DNA of 64,000 nt from UBA2160 sp964588665 (GCA_964588665.1 CAZPQQ010000010.1:1-64000), one strand, 5' to 3'; numbered from the stretch's first letter, positions 42,605 through 52,077 are shown. Made by a program: numbers and translations. Notes: generated from the letters alone by a model not told the origin.

Positions 42605-43814
42605 GTTTCCACAGCCTGCGCAGCCAGAGGGAGATCGCTATCGCAACAGTCACACCCACGGCGCCGTTGATCAACAGCGCCGTGCTCGCGCCGAAGGCAC
42701 TGGCCATCGCGCCGGATGCGATCAACCCCACCGGCAGTCCGTACACCGCCAGCGAGCGCAGTCCCATGACCCTTCCCCGGATTTCCGGTGACGTGGCGCC
42801 GAGCAGCGTCATTGCCATCGTGACCATTGTAAACGACTGGGCGAAGCCGACGACCGCCGACACGATGAGCGCCGCGCCGAACCACTGTGCGCCCGCCAGG
42901 ACGGCAATCGATCCGTGCCACGCCACGGCGGCCAGCACGATCGCTCGACCCGGCCTGCCGAATCGAGCCAATGCGGCTATCGTCGCTGACCCCACCGCCG
43001 AGCCCGCCGAGTATGCCCCGAGCAGTTGCCCCAGTCCCGTGGAGCCTGTTCCCAGGACGTCTTTGGCGAAGACTGGCATCAGACCGTTGTTCAGCGGAAA
43101 TCCTGTCAGGTTGACCACGAACGCCATCAGCAGCAGCGCGAGGATCAGCTCTTCTCTTCGCACGTAGCTTGCCGCTTGCCTCAGGTTGCCGAGCACGGAT
43201 ATGCCGACGCTCGTGCTTTCCATCCGCCGGACCCGAAGGCGAGTGGTCAGCGCCGCCGACACCGCGAACGCGGCCACGACACCGACGTATGCAGGTCCGG
43301 TGCCGGCCGCGCTGAGCATGTAAGCGCCGATCAGAGGACCGGCGATCTGCGTGAAATCTCGTCCGGACCGAGACAGCGCGACCGCGTTCATCAGGCTGCT
43401 CGGAGCGACGATGTCGGGTATCATCGTCTGTCGTGTGATCGTGTCGAAAGCCCTGCCCAAACCCGACACTCCCGCGAACAGCAGTACGTGCCACACCTGG
43501 AGCTCGTCGGCGAGCGCCAGCGCCATGATCGCGGTCGCGTTGACGGCAAACCCGGCGCGGACCAGAAAGAGCAGCTTCCGGCGTTCGTACCTGTCGACGA
43601 GGATGCCGTACAAGGGGGAGAGCAGCGTTCCCGTGAACCTCAGAGCCGCGTACACGCCGAGCAAGAACGGCGAGTCCGTCTCCTGTAGCACAAACCACGC
43701 TAGGACCAAGAACTCCATCTGCTCGCCCAATCCGAGGAAGGCGTCCGACACCCACAGATATCGGTAATTTCGCACCCGGAATGAGACAATGAGCCGCGAC
43801 TGGACGCCTGCCAT
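42597..43814 (-). CDS. MFS transporter
   Basis: A 405-residue major-facilitator protein starting at 43814; the longer frame to 43910 is non-conserved. About 12 hydrophobic segments. The N-terminus MAGVQSRLIVSFRVRNYRYL and the motif A-like LLSPLYGILVDRYERRKLLFLV are typical of the MDR-type, multidrug or enterobactin-exporter-like subfamily. Substrate unknown. The start overlaps the upstream B3/4-domain gene stop (TGATG), indicating translational coupling. Confidence 0.9.
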   Translation of the reverse strand: MAGVQSRLIVSFRVRNYRYLWVSDAFLGLGEQMEFLVLAWFVLQETDSPFLLGVYAALRFTGTLLSPLYGILVDRYERRKLLFLVRAGFAVNATAIMALALADELQVWHVLLFAGVSGLGRAFDTITRQTMIPDIVAPSSLMNAVALSRSGRDFTQIAGPLIGAYMLSAAGTGPAYVGVVAAFAVSAALTTRLRVRRMESTSVGISVLGNLRQAASYVRREELILALLLMAFVVNLTGFPLNNGLMPVFAKDVLGTGSTGLGQLLGAYSAGSAVGSATIAALARFGRPGRAIVLAAVAWHGSIAVLAGAQWFGAALIVSAVVGFAQSFTMVTMAMTLLGATSPEIRGRVMGLRSLAVYGLPVGLIASGAMASAFGASTALLINGAVGVTVAIAISLWLRRLWKHD

Positions 43815-44518
43815 CAGGCGATTGTGATCGAGGGGTTGTCCATGGTCAGGAACTGCACCTCGGTCCGGCCTCCGCAGAATCGGTCGATCAACTCTACTGC
43901 CTCGCCGCACGCATCCGCGATCTCATCGCGCGTCGCGGGTGGCAGGCCGTCGATGTTGAACTCGACCGCGGTGGCGCCCGCTTCGGTCAGCGTGTGGGTT
44001 CCCTGTCGCCAAGTCCACCGTCGCGTTAGAACGACGTTTCCCTCGACGAGCACGATCTCGCCGGGCAGCGGGCTCTCCGTCGCCGTTCCGCCGAGCGGCA
44101 CGAACCGCTCGTCGCCCGTGGCTGGTCTAAGCTCGAAGTCGCCCGTCGCGACGTCGATGGCGTGGCACCCGGCAGACACGATGTGCCGCAGCGAAACGAC
44201 ATTGCCTATGTCCACCAACCGATTGATCGACGGCAGCTCATCCCCGCGCACGACGCGCCGAGCCATCGCCTCGATCGAAGACCGGAAATCCGATGGACGC
44301 GCGCCGAACCACCGGTACGCCTCTCGCCACGCCGCAACACGAAGGTGTTCGGCGATATTCGAGCCGCCCAGCCGTTGCCGCACCGAGCCTTCCGCATCTC
44401 GCAGTAAAGCGAGCAGCTCCGGAGGCGACTCGCCGTTCGAGACGTCTTGAGCGACGACCACGCCGCGGGTGTAGCCGGGGAACTGGTCGAAGATTTCGCT
44501 CGCAACCGTGTAGTTCAT
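43814..44518 (-). CDS. B3/4-domain protein (phenylalanyl-tRNA synthetase beta-chain-like)
   Basis: A 234-residue single-domain protein of the B3/B4 fold, otherwise found in the editing/binding part of PheRS beta. Key segments are NIAEHLRVAAWREAYRWFGA, PSINRLVDIGNVVSLRHIVSAGC, LPGEIVLVEGNVVLTRRWTWRQG and VEFNIDGLPPATRDEI. Free-standing B3/4 proteins may edit mischarged tRNA or bind amino acids; direct function here is unknown. Coupled in translation to the MFS gene and through it to the glycosylase gene. Confidence 0.85.
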   Translation of the reverse strand: MNYTVASEIFDQFPGYTRGVVVAQDVSNGESPPELLALLRDAEGSVRQRLGGSNIAEHLRVAAWREAYRWFGARPSDFRSSIEAMARRVVRGDELPSINRLVDIGNVVSLRHIVSAGCHAIDVATGDFELRPATGDERFVPLGGTATESPLPGEIVLVEGNVVLTRRWTWRQGTHTLTEAGATAVEFNIDGLPPATRDEIADACGEAVELIDRFCGGRTEVQFLTMDNPSITIA

Positions 44519-44737
44519 AGGCTCACTCGCAGGGGCCGCTCTCCGACTTGAGTCCGGTAGACGACAGACAGAAGTATCTTGACTCTGTCATTCTGAAATT
44601 GAAGACCAAACGTATGCCTCAACATGAAGACTCGTCGCTGATCGGAGGTCAGGCGTCTTATCCCGACTCATTCGGACCTCGACGCGACAATATGTGCTTA
44701 GATCAGACTCAAAAGAGCGAACAGGACTCGACCATCA

Positions 44738-45784
44738 TCACAAGATCGCCATCGCGTCGCCCAGGCTGTAGAAGCGGTATCGCTGTTCGACCGCCTCACG
44801 GTAGCATCTCATGACCAGATCGCGTCCGGCGAACGCAGAGACGAGCATCAGGAGCGTGGACTTCGGCAGATGGAAGTTGGTCACCAGGCCATCGACGACC
44901 CGAAACTTGAACCCAGGCAAGATGAACCGGTCGGCCCATCCGGAACCCGCCGTCAGTGTGTGTTCTTCGTCCGGGTTCAACGACGCCGCGTGCTCTAGCA
45001 GGCGCACCGCGGTCGTGCCGACCGAGATCACGCGTCTGCCCTCGGCTTTCGCTCGGTTGATCGCGTCCGCGGCCTCGGCGCCCAGATCCCAGTGCTCCGA
45101 GTGCATTTCGTGCGACCGCGGGTCTTCGTCTTCGACAGGTTTGAACGATCCCCAGCCCACGTCCAGCGTCACGAACACGGTCTCGACGCCTTTGCGCCGG
45201 ATGTTGTCCAACAGACGCTCGGTGATATGGAGGCCGGCGGTCGGCGCCGCGATGCTGCCTTCGTTCCGCGAGTACACGGTCTGGTATCGTTCAGGGTCGT
45301 CCAGGGTTTCGTGGATGTACGGCGGCAGAGGCACGACTCCCGAGGAGCTGATCGCTTCCTCATTCGTGAGCTCGACGATGCGTGTCCCTGCTTCTTCTTG
45401 CTCTACCACGGCGCCGGACATCGTTGTCACGCCTGACCGGTCGACGATGTCGAAGCGCGCGCCTGTCCGCATCCGACGGCCCGGCTTCACGAGGGCGCGC
45501 CAACGTCCGGGTTCGAGTCGATTCAGCAGCAGCAACTCGATCTCCCGGTCGGTGCCGGCGATGTGCCCGTACAAACGAGCCGGGAAGACGCGGCTGTCGT
45601 TCAAGACCAGGACGTCTCCGCGATTGAGTAGCCCGGTGAGGTCCGTGAATCGCCCGTGGTTGACGGCGCCGGTCGACTTCGACACCGTCATAAGTCGAGA
45701 CGAATCCCGAGGCTCGACCGGGGCCTGGGCGATCAGATCTGGGGGCAGGTCGTATTCGAAATCTGAAGTCCGCAGGAGCGCCAT
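44738..45784 (-). CDS. queA: S-adenosylmethionine:tRNA ribosyltransferase-isomerase
   Basis: A 348-residue QueA that transfers the ribosyl group of SAM to 7-aminomethyl-7-deazaguanine in tRNA, making epoxyqueuosine. The N-terminus FEYDLPPDLIAQAPVEPRD and the segments GDVLVLNDSRVFPARL, SIAAPTAGLHIT and NFHLPKSTLLMLVSAFAG are characteristic. Length matches. Start ATG. Minus-strand promoters at 45810-45875 lie upstream, divergent from the ECF sigma gene. No other queuosine-synthesis gene is in the window. Confidence 0.96.
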   Translation of the reverse strand: MALLRTSDFEYDLPPDLIAQAPVEPRDSSRLMTVSKSTGAVNHGRFTDLTGLLNRGDVLVLNDSRVFPARLYGHIAGTDREIELLLLNRLEPGRWRALVKPGRRMRTGARFDIVDRSGVTTMSGAVVEQEEAGTRIVELTNEEAISSSGVVPLPPYIHETLDDPERYQTVYSRNEGSIAAPTAGLHITERLLDNIRRKGVETVFVTLDVGWGSFKPVEDEDPRSHEMHSEHWDLGAEAADAINRAKAEGRRVISVGTTAVRLLEHAASLNPDEEHTLTAGSGWADRFILPGFKFRVVDGLVTNFHLPKSTLLMLVSAFAGRDLVMRCYREAVEQRYRFYSLGDAMAIL

Positions 45785-45809
45785 GTGTATCTCATGGTCT
45801 CGATTGGCT

Positions 45810-45875
45810 ATTATAGGTGTGGGCTACGCTCAGAAATGGGCCGGTCAACTATAGCACACCGATCATGATCGTCAA
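45810..45875 (-). promoter_or_regulatory. queA promoter region with palindromic spacer
   Basis: On the minus strand, TTGACG (45875-45870), 16 bases, TATAGT (45853-45848). The spacer contains the 12-bp perfect palindrome CGATCATGATCG (45860-45871). A second perfect -10, TATAAT, lies closer to queA (45815-45810) with no good -35. Confidence 0.65.
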
Positions 45876-45972
45876 CGCTAACTTTTGGGGCGCGACTCCC
45901 GTTATATTCTCTGAAACCCGAGCATCAAGACAGTGTCACCACTCTTAGCGCTCCCCTGAGAGGAAGGCAGCG

Positions 45973-46572
45973 ATGCAGGCCAGCGAGGCCGATCGCCGGG
46001 CTGTAGAAGCCCTGGTGAAGAAAGCGCAACAAGGCGACAGCCCCTCGTTCGGGGAGCTGTACGAACGATACTACGACCAGATTTTCCGGTACGTATCGTT
46101 CAAGTGCGGCAACGCGTCCGAGGCTGAAGACATCACGGGAGAAGTGTTCCTGAAAATGCTCGAGTCGATCCAATCGTTCAAATGGCAGGGACACCCGTTC
46201 ACGTCCTGGCTGTACCGGATCGCGCACAACCTCGTCGTCGACCACTTCCGCAAGAAGGGCCGCCGACGGACCGTACCGATCGACAATGCAATGGGCCGGG
46301 CCGGTGTGACGGCCTCGGACCTGGAGCACAGGGCCGAGGTGAGCATCACGATCGCCGAGGTTTCGACCGCCATGGAGAATCTGACCGACCTTCAACGCGA
46401 GGTTATCGCACTGAGGTTCGCGTCCGGCTTGTCGGTGGCGGAAACCGCCGCGGTGGTCGGCAAGAAAGACAACGCGGTCAAGGCGCTGCAGCACGCCGGA
46501 CTCAAGAAGTTACGCAACGTCATGGCGCCCGCGCCGCCCGTACCGGCCCGGGTTCCTCATCCGGAGGCCTGA
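45973..46572 (+). CDS. ECF-type RNA polymerase sigma factor
   Basis: A 199-residue sigma-70 family ECF protein. Region 2 is seen at about 26-100 (YYDQIFRYVSFKCGNASEAE, then WLYRIAHNLVVDHFRKK), and region 4 at about 135-180 (LQREVIALRFASGLSVAETA with the helix-turn-helix VVGKKDNAVKALQ). It likely turns on the downstream export genes, first the DUF5667 gene 71 bp away. The C-terminal PAPPVPARVPHPEA tail is short. The start is ATG after GAGAGGAAGG. Confidence 0.92.
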   Translation: MQASEADRRAVEALVKKAQQGDSPSFGELYERYYDQIFRYVSFKCGNASEAEDITGEVFLKMLESIQSFKWQGHPFTSWLYRIAHNLVVDHFRKKGRRRTVPIDNAMGRAGVTASDLEHRAEVSITIAEVSTAMENLTDLQREVIALRFASGLSVAETAAVVGKKDNAVKALQHAGLKKLRNVMAPAPPVPARVPHPEA

Positions 46573-46643
46573 GCCATGAATGAGCCATATAAAACATGGT
46601 CACTGACATCCGAACGGGCATCGGCAAGGCCAAGAGGTACATC

Positions 46644-47513
46644 ATGAGTCAAGAATTCAACGAAGCGTTGAATGATTGCCTGGAACGAATATCCGGCGGA
46701 GAGGATCTTCTGGCCTGCCTCAACGACTATCCGAGGCGCCGAGATGAGCTCGAGCCGTTGATCAAAGCGGCATTGGCCACGACGGATCTCGCCGCGGCAG
46801 TCGTTCCGTCCGAGCAGGCAAAGCAGCGCAACTTCCAGCAATTCACTCATGCCATGCAGACCGCCAGTCGACATCCTGGGCGGTGGGCATGGCTCTCCGC
46901 GCGATGGCTGCCTGTTGCGCGCCCTGTAGCCATCTCGCTCGCCGTGTTGGTCGTGTTGGTCACAGGCGCGGGAGTCACGACGGCGGCGTCATCCGACAGT
47001 ATCCCAGGGGAGCCTCTCTACTGGGTAAAGTCTGCGAAAGAGAGCATCCAGATCAGGCTGCCTCGTTCGGACGACGGCAAAGCGCAGGCGTACGCGGACC
47101 TGGCCGCCGCACGGGGCAAAGAGATGCAAAAACTAGTGGCGATCGGAAGATACGCCGACGCTGAGTCTACAATCAAACGAATGAATCAGCATCTGCAACG
47201 CTCGGCCGTGCTCGTGGGCGTGAGCTTGAACTCCAACCCAGTTGAAATGCCAACGGTGAGGCGTCCCCGGAGCAATTCACGCTCCGCGCAGCGACTCCAG
47301 TCGGCGCTCGAACGCGACAACGAACGCATGAGGGCTGACTTTCAAAACATGCTGAATGGTTTGCCTCCCGTCCAACGACAGAGGGCGCTGTTTATGGTCC
47401 GACAATCCGAGCTCGGTTACCGCATGCTGATCGACGCCATGAAGCAGCGTGGGGCGCAGAGCGGTCTTCCATTCATCTACGTGCAGCCGCCGCAAGGCGT
47501 CGCCGGCCAGTAA
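46644..47513 (+). CDS. DUF5667 membrane protein, possible anti-sigma partner
   Basis: A 289-residue protein starting at 46644 (AAGAGG upstream; the earlier frame start at 46596 is unlikely). It has an N-terminal helical domain (MSQEFNEALNDCLERISGGE, CLNDYPRRRDELEPLIKAAL), one membrane segment at about 90-115 (ISLAVLVVLVTGAGVTT), and a DUF5667 extracytoplasmic part with GEPLYWVKSAKESIQ and helical repeats. The layout (cytoplasmic domain, single TM, outer domain) and its place right after an ECF sigma gene make an anti-sigma role attractive, but DUF5667 has no proven function that I know of. The next gene begins 25 bp later. Confidence 0.82.
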   Translation: MSQEFNEALNDCLERISGGEDLLACLNDYPRRRDELEPLIKAALATTDLAAAVVPSEQAKQRNFQQFTHAMQTASRHPGRWAWLSARWLPVARPVAISLAVLVVLVTGAGVTTAASSDSIPGEPLYWVKSAKESIQIRLPRSDDGKAQAYADLAAARGKEMQKLVAIGRYADAESTIKRMNQHLQRSAVLVGVSLNSNPVEMPTVRRPRSNSRSAQRLQSALERDNERMRADFQNMLNGLPPVQRQRALFMVRQSELGYRMLIDAMKQRGAQSGLPFIYVQPPQGVAGQ

Positions 47514-47538
47514 CAATCGTACTCGCGAAAGGAACAAA

Positions 47539-50070
47539 ATGGGGACATTCAAGTCTCTGAAGCCCTGGCAAGCCGCAGTCTTGGCGGTGGTCGTGTTGAT
47601 CGGATTTGGCGGCACGTTCGGAATCTACGCGCTGCTCACCGGCGACGACGCCGTTGACCTGGACGGAGAACAGCAACTCATTCCCGTCCAACGCGGCAAT
47701 CTCGTCAACGAGGTCTCCGTCAACGGCAGCGTCCTATTCCCCAATCGGGAAACCTTGACCTTCGGTTCCCAGGGCACGGTCGCGGAACTGTTCATCGAAG
47801 AGGGGCAACGGGTCGAACAGTTCGATCCGCTAGCTGCCTTCGATTCGGACACGATAGCCGGACTCGAGAGAGCGGTTGCCCAGGCCCGAGTCGACCTCCG
47901 GAACGCGCAGGACACCCTCGCCGATCTCAGCGATCCGTCAGCGCTCGATGTCGCCCAACTCGAATCGAAGATAGCCGGTGCTTCCATCGTGTTCGACAAG
48001 GCTGTCGACGCTTTGGACGCGCTAAAAGACCCCTCGGACCTCGACGTGTCGCAGGCAAGGGCGAAAGTCGCCGCGTCCAGGGCCGCATTGCTAAATGCCC
48101 AAGAGAAACTGGCCACGCTGACAGATCCGCCCACGGGTCAGGCCGTCGCATCCGCCGAGGCCAGGATCGCCAGCAACCAGGAGGCGCTGCAGAAGGCGCG
48201 AGACGCCCTGACCAAGCTTTTGGACCAACCCACGTCCCTCGAAGTCGCACAGGCCGAGGCTAAAATCACGGACGCCAGAATCGCCTTCGAGCGGACCGAG
48301 GAAGATTTCACTGAAATCAAGGCGGGCGCCACGGATGCGCAGATCGCCGATGCGACGCTCGGCTTGCAGATCGCCCAAACCCAGTTCGCCAACGCCGAAG
48401 CTGAGTTGGCGTTCAACACGTCGGACTGGAATTCGAAGCTCGATGCCGCGGACGATCAAGCCCAGAACGCGACCGACGACTATCTTACAGAATTCCGAAA
48501 ATGGTTGGGCATGGACCTGACGGCGGTAGACCTCGACGCCGACCCCGATGTCGTGCTCGCGTCGGCGGGCGTCGATCTCGATTCGGTGTTCGATCCCGGC
48601 CAGCAGGGCGCCGGCCTCAGTTCGGCGAACGACGACTTCTCTTTCCCCGCCGACGACCCGGCCACCCCGTGGAACGAGTCAACCTTGTTTATCTGGCTCA
48701 ATCTGAGCCCCGCGCCGATCGTCGCCACCTGCGACGATGCGCCTCCCGGCATCGCGTTCTGCATCCAGCACGAACTGAAGACGGCGGGAGTCGCGTATAA
48801 TCAGTCGCTGACCAATTTGGAGTCGGTCGAAGTTCAAGCTTCAAAAGCCATCGTCGCATCCGAATCGGCGGTCGAAAAGACCCGCGAAACTTTGGTGGCT
48901 TTCCAGGACGCGTTGGCCGATCTCGAAGGCCCGCCGGACACGTTGGCGGTGGAAGACAAGGAGCGAGCGCTCGCGGTGGCGACCTCGACGCTGCAGATGG
49001 CCCTGGATGATTTGGCCGTGTTGCAGGAAGGCGCCAGCGATATCGACGTCGACAACCAACAGGCGCAGGTCGCACTCGCCCTGCAAAACCTGGAGCAAGC
49101 CAAAGACGATCTGGCTGATCTGATAGCGCCGGTGGACGACGTGTTGGTGGACGATCAAAATCAGCAGGTCGAGCTCGCAGCCTCCACCCTCGCAAAGGCC
49201 GAGGGCGACCTCGATGAATTGCTTGACGGCGGCATCGGAGCGGAGTTGGATTCCGTGACCTTGGACGTCGAGGTGGCTCGACTGAACCTTGAAGATTTGA
49301 AAGCGGACCTGGCGTCCATGCGTATTGGGCCGGACCCGCTCGATTTGACCCTTCGACAAGCCGACGTCGCGTCTGCCGTGGCTAACCTAGAGCAGGTTGA
49401 GCAGCGACTGATCGATGCGACCATCATCGCGCCTTGGGACGGTTTCGTATCCGCAATCAACGTCGAGATCGGCCAGGCCGTCAACTCGAATGCACCGATC
49501 ATGGAGATCGTGGACACGTCGGTGGTCGAGGTCGACGGCATCGTGGACGAAATCGACGTGTTGTTCGTCCAAGTTGGCTCGACTGCGCTCGTTTCCATGG
49601 ACGCGCTGCCCGGCGAGATCCTGGCCGGCAGCGTCTCATACATTGCATCGGAAGCCCGCACCCAGCAGGGCGTGGTCAGCTACCCGGTGCGCATCCAGGT
49701 GACGCCGCCACAGGGCTTGGAATTGCCCGAGGGACTAAGCGCGGTCGCCAGCGTTGTGATCCGGGAAGACCGGGGCGTGCTCATGGTGCCCATCCAGTCG
49801 TTGTACGGGTCGTTCGACGAGCCGTCGGTCAAGGTGATGGACAACGGCAGCGTGGTGGACCGCCAGGTGGTGCTGGGCAACAGCGACGACTTCTGGACGG
49901 TCGTACTCGACGGCCTCAACGAGGGCGACACCGTGATCATGGAATCCCAGGAGACCCAAAGCGATCGGTTCCAGTCCGGCGGCGGCAACTTCCGCAGACT
50001 CCAAGGAGGAGGCGGCACAGCGAGTTTCGCCATACCCAGCGGTGGCGGTGGCCCCCGAGGGGGAAGGTAG
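47539..50070 (+). CDS. HlyD/RND-type periplasmic adaptor with long repeat coiled coil
   Basis: An 843-residue membrane-fusion protein, nearly twice the usual size, starting at 47539 (AAAGGA upstream). One N-terminal membrane segment (AAVLAVVVLIGFGG), then a lipoyl half (VNEVSVNGSVLFPNRE). A long alpha-helical hairpin follows, made of 33-residue repeats (starts at 47944, 48040, 48139, 48238 and about 48337 nt, then 48943, 49042 and 49141 nt). Between the two arms is a distinct region with a Cys pair (ATCDDAPPGIAFC). The second lipoyl half is IIAPWDGFVSAINVEIGQAV, followed by barrel and membrane-proximal domains (VDEIDVLFVQVGS). It would link the MacB-type ATPase/permease to the outside. The MacB ATPase gene follows after 9 bp. 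Confidence 0.93.
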   Translation: MGTFKSLKPWQAAVLAVVVLIGFGGTFGIYALLTGDDAVDLDGEQQLIPVQRGNLVNEVSVNGSVLFPNRETLTFGSQGTVAELFIEEGQRVEQFDPLAAFDSDTIAGLERAVAQARVDLRNAQDTLADLSDPSALDVAQLESKIAGASIVFDKAVDALDALKDPSDLDVSQARAKVAASRAALLNAQEKLATLTDPPTGQAVASAEARIASNQEALQKARDALTKLLDQPTSLEVAQAEAKITDARIAFERTEEDFTEIKAGATDAQIADATLGLQIAQTQFANAEAELAFNTSDWNSKLDAADDQAQNATDDYLTEFRKWLGMDLTAVDLDADPDVVLASAGVDLDSVFDPGQQGAGLSSANDDFSFPADDPATPWNESTLFIWLNLSPAPIVATCDDAPPGIAFCIQHELKTAGVAYNQSLTNLESVEVQASKAIVASESAVEKTRETLVAFQDALADLEGPPDTLAVEDKERALAVATSTLQMALDDLAVLQEGASDIDVDNQQAQVALALQNLEQAKDDLADLIAPVDDVLVDDQNQQVELAASTLAKAEGDLDELLDGGIGAELDSVTLDVEVARLNLEDLKADLASMRIGPDPLDLTLRQADVASAVANLEQVEQRLIDATIIAPWDGFVSAINVEIGQAVNSNAPIMEIVDTSVVEVDGIVDEIDVLFVQVGSTALVSMDALPGEILAGSVSYIASEARTQQGVVSYPVRIQVTPPQGLELPEGLSAVASVVIREDRGVLMVPIQSLYGSFDEPSVKVMDNGSVVDRQVVLGNSDDFWTVVLDGLNEGDTVIMESQETQSDRFQSGGGNFRRLQGGGGTASFAIPSGGGGPRGGR

Positions 50071-50079
50071 AGCCGAGCC

Positions 50080-50787
50080 ATGATCGAACTCGACAACGTC
50101 TCGAAGATATACCGCATGGGCGAAGTGGAAGTCGGCGCTCTCCAGAACGTGAGCGTGCGCATCGACGACGGTGAAATCGCCGCGATCATGGGCCCGTCCG
50201 GCTCGGGCAAGTCGACCATGATGAACGTGGTCGGATGCCTTGACGTTCCCTCCGAAGGGCGGTACCTGCTAAACGGCGAAGACGTCGGCCTGCTAAGCGA
50301 CGACCGTCTCGCCGAGATTCGCGGCCGTGAGATAGGTTTCGTGTTCCAGACCTACAACCTGCTGCCCCGACTCAGCGCCCAGGCAAATGTCGAACTGCCG
50401 CTGATTTACGGCGGACGGCGCGACCGAGGCAAGAGGGCCATGGACGCGCTCGACAGGGTCGGCCTCGCCGACCGCGCCAGCCATCGACCCACGGAGCTTT
50501 CCGGCGGTCAGCAACAGCGAGTCGGAATCGCCAGGGCCCTGGTCAAAGAGCCGCGGATCCTGCTCGCCGACGAGCCGACGGGAAACTTGGACAGCCGGTC
50601 CAGCGAAGAGATCATCGCGATACTTCGGAACCTCAATGAAGAAGACGGGATCACAGTAATACTGGTCACACATGAGCCTGAGATCGCCGCCCACGCCAGG
50701 CGGGTTGTGTCGATGCTCGACGGACGGATCGTGACGGACCAGGTTCAAGAGCAATGCGCACTGGGAGTCGTCCATGAGCCCGTTTGA
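50080..50787 (+). CDS. MacB-type ABC transporter ATPase
   Basis: A 235-residue ABC ATPase of the MacB/LolD (o228) type. Walker A GPSGSGKSTM, Q-loop FVFQTYNLLPRLSA, signature LSGGQQQRVGIARA and Walker B LLADEPTGNLD are all canonical, with VTHEPEIAAHARR as H-loop. It would power the permease encoded next, with which it overlaps by 14 bases. No membrane domain is fused. Start ATG after GAGCC. Confidence 0.95.
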   Translation: MIELDNVSKIYRMGEVEVGALQNVSVRIDDGEIAAIMGPSGSGKSTMMNVVGCLDVPSEGRYLLNGEDVGLLSDDRLAEIRGREIGFVFQTYNLLPRLSAQANVELPLIYGGRRDRGKRAMDALDRVGLADRASHRPTELSGGQQQRVGIARALVKEPRILLADEPTGNLDSRSSEEIIAILRNLNEEDGITVILVTHEPEIAAHARRVVSMLDGRIVTDQVQEQCALGVVHEPV

Positions 50788-52018
50788 TGTTCTGAGGACG
50801 GCTGTAACGTCCATGGGCGCCAACAAGATGCGGGCCGGGCTGACCTTGCTCGGCATGGTTATCGGCGTCACGGCGGTCATCTCGCTCATGGCAATCGGCA
50901 AGGGCGCCCAAGAGTCGATCACTTCGCGCATCGAGTCTCTTGGCACCAACCTGCTGTTCGTGCGACCCGGAGCGTCCAATCAAGGTGGTGTTTTCGGCGG
51001 ACAGGGGTCAGCCGGGACGCTGACGCTGGACGACGCATATGCAATGCTCGATCCGACGTTCACGCCCTCGGTGGCCGCGGCGGCGCCCGAGCTCAGCACC
51101 GGCGGACAGATCGTGGCTGGCCGAGAGAACACCTCGACGCAGATAATCGGCGTCACGCCGGAGTACGAGTTCGTCAGGAACTACGCCATCGCGTCCGGCT
51201 CTTTCGTGACAGCCGGGCAAGTCTTGAATCGGTCCGAAGTGGTGGTGCTCGGTTCCCGAGTGGCGGAGACGCTCTTTGGATTCCGCGATCCGGTCGGACA
51301 GACCGTGCGCGTCAATTCTCGACGGTTCGAAGTCATCGGCGTGCTGGAAAGCCAAGGCGGCGGCGCGTTTGGCCTCTTCGACGACCAGGCGCTCGTCCCG
51401 ATCACAACGGCGTACTATCGGCTGTCGGCGCAACGCACGAACCAGGGCGGCGTCAGCGTCGGATCGATCAACGTGCAGGTGCGGGACGGCTATGACATGG
51501 ATACGGCAGTCGACGAGATCGCGACTCTGCTCCGGTTGCGCCACCGGGCCGCGGAAGAGGACGATTTCACAGTAAGCAGCCAGCAAGAGGCCATCGAAAC
51601 GCTTGAGGAGACAACGGACGTGTTCATCATGTTCCTGGGCGGGATAGCCGGCATATCATTGCTTGTGGGCGGCATTGGGATCATGAACATCATGCTGGTG
51701 TCGGTCACGGAGCGAACTCGCGAGATCGGAATCCGAAAGGCGATGGGCGCCAAACGCCGAGACATCCTATTCCAGTTCGTTTCCGAAGCGTCCTTGCTGA
51801 GCCTAGGCGGCGGAATAGCGGGAGTGATTGCCGGTTACGTCTTGGCCCGTGCGCTGGACGGGCGCGACCTCGCCGGACAGTCGTTCGAGACGGCGTTCTC
51901 CACGGAGATCGCGGCCCTGGCTCTCGTTGTGTCGGTCGTGATTGGCCTCTTCTTCGGCATCTATCCAGCCATGCGAGCGGCGCGACTGCATCCGATCGAC
52001 GCCCTCAGATACGAATAA
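50774..52018 (+). CDS. MacB-type ABC permease (FtsX fold)
   Basis: A 414-residue permease with one N-terminal membrane segment (LTLLGMVIGVTAVISLMAIG), a large extracytoplasmic domain (about 55-285; RIESLGTNLLFVRPG, TPEYEFVRNYAIASGSFV) and three C-terminal segments of the FtsX type (FIMFLGGIAGISLLVGGIGI, LSLGGGIAGVIAGYVLA and LALVVSVVIGLFFGIYPAMR). The signature ERTREIGIRKAMGAKRRDI is present. Together with the ATPase and adaptor it should form a MacAB-like pump or mechanotransmission system. ATG start inside the ATPase gene. Confidence 0.95.
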   Translation: MSPFDVLRTAVTSMGANKMRAGLTLLGMVIGVTAVISLMAIGKGAQESITSRIESLGTNLLFVRPGASNQGGVFGGQGSAGTLTLDDAYAMLDPTFTPSVAAAAPELSTGGQIVAGRENTSTQIIGVTPEYEFVRNYAIASGSFVTAGQVLNRSEVVVLGSRVAETLFGFRDPVGQTVRVNSRRFEVIGVLESQGGGAFGLFDDQALVPITTAYYRLSAQRTNQGGVSVGSINVQVRDGYDMDTAVDEIATLLRLRHRAAEEDDFTVSSQQEAIETLEETTDVFIMFLGGIAGISLLVGGIGIMNIMLVSVTERTREIGIRKAMGAKRRDILFQFVSEASLLSLGGGIAGVIAGYVLARALDGRDLAGQSFETAFSTEIAALALVVSVVIGLFFGIYPAMRAARLHPIDALRYE

Positions 52019-52077
52019 CGCCAATCCACAAGCAGCGACGCAGCGGTCGCCACTGACCATTGATAGCGGGGAGAACA

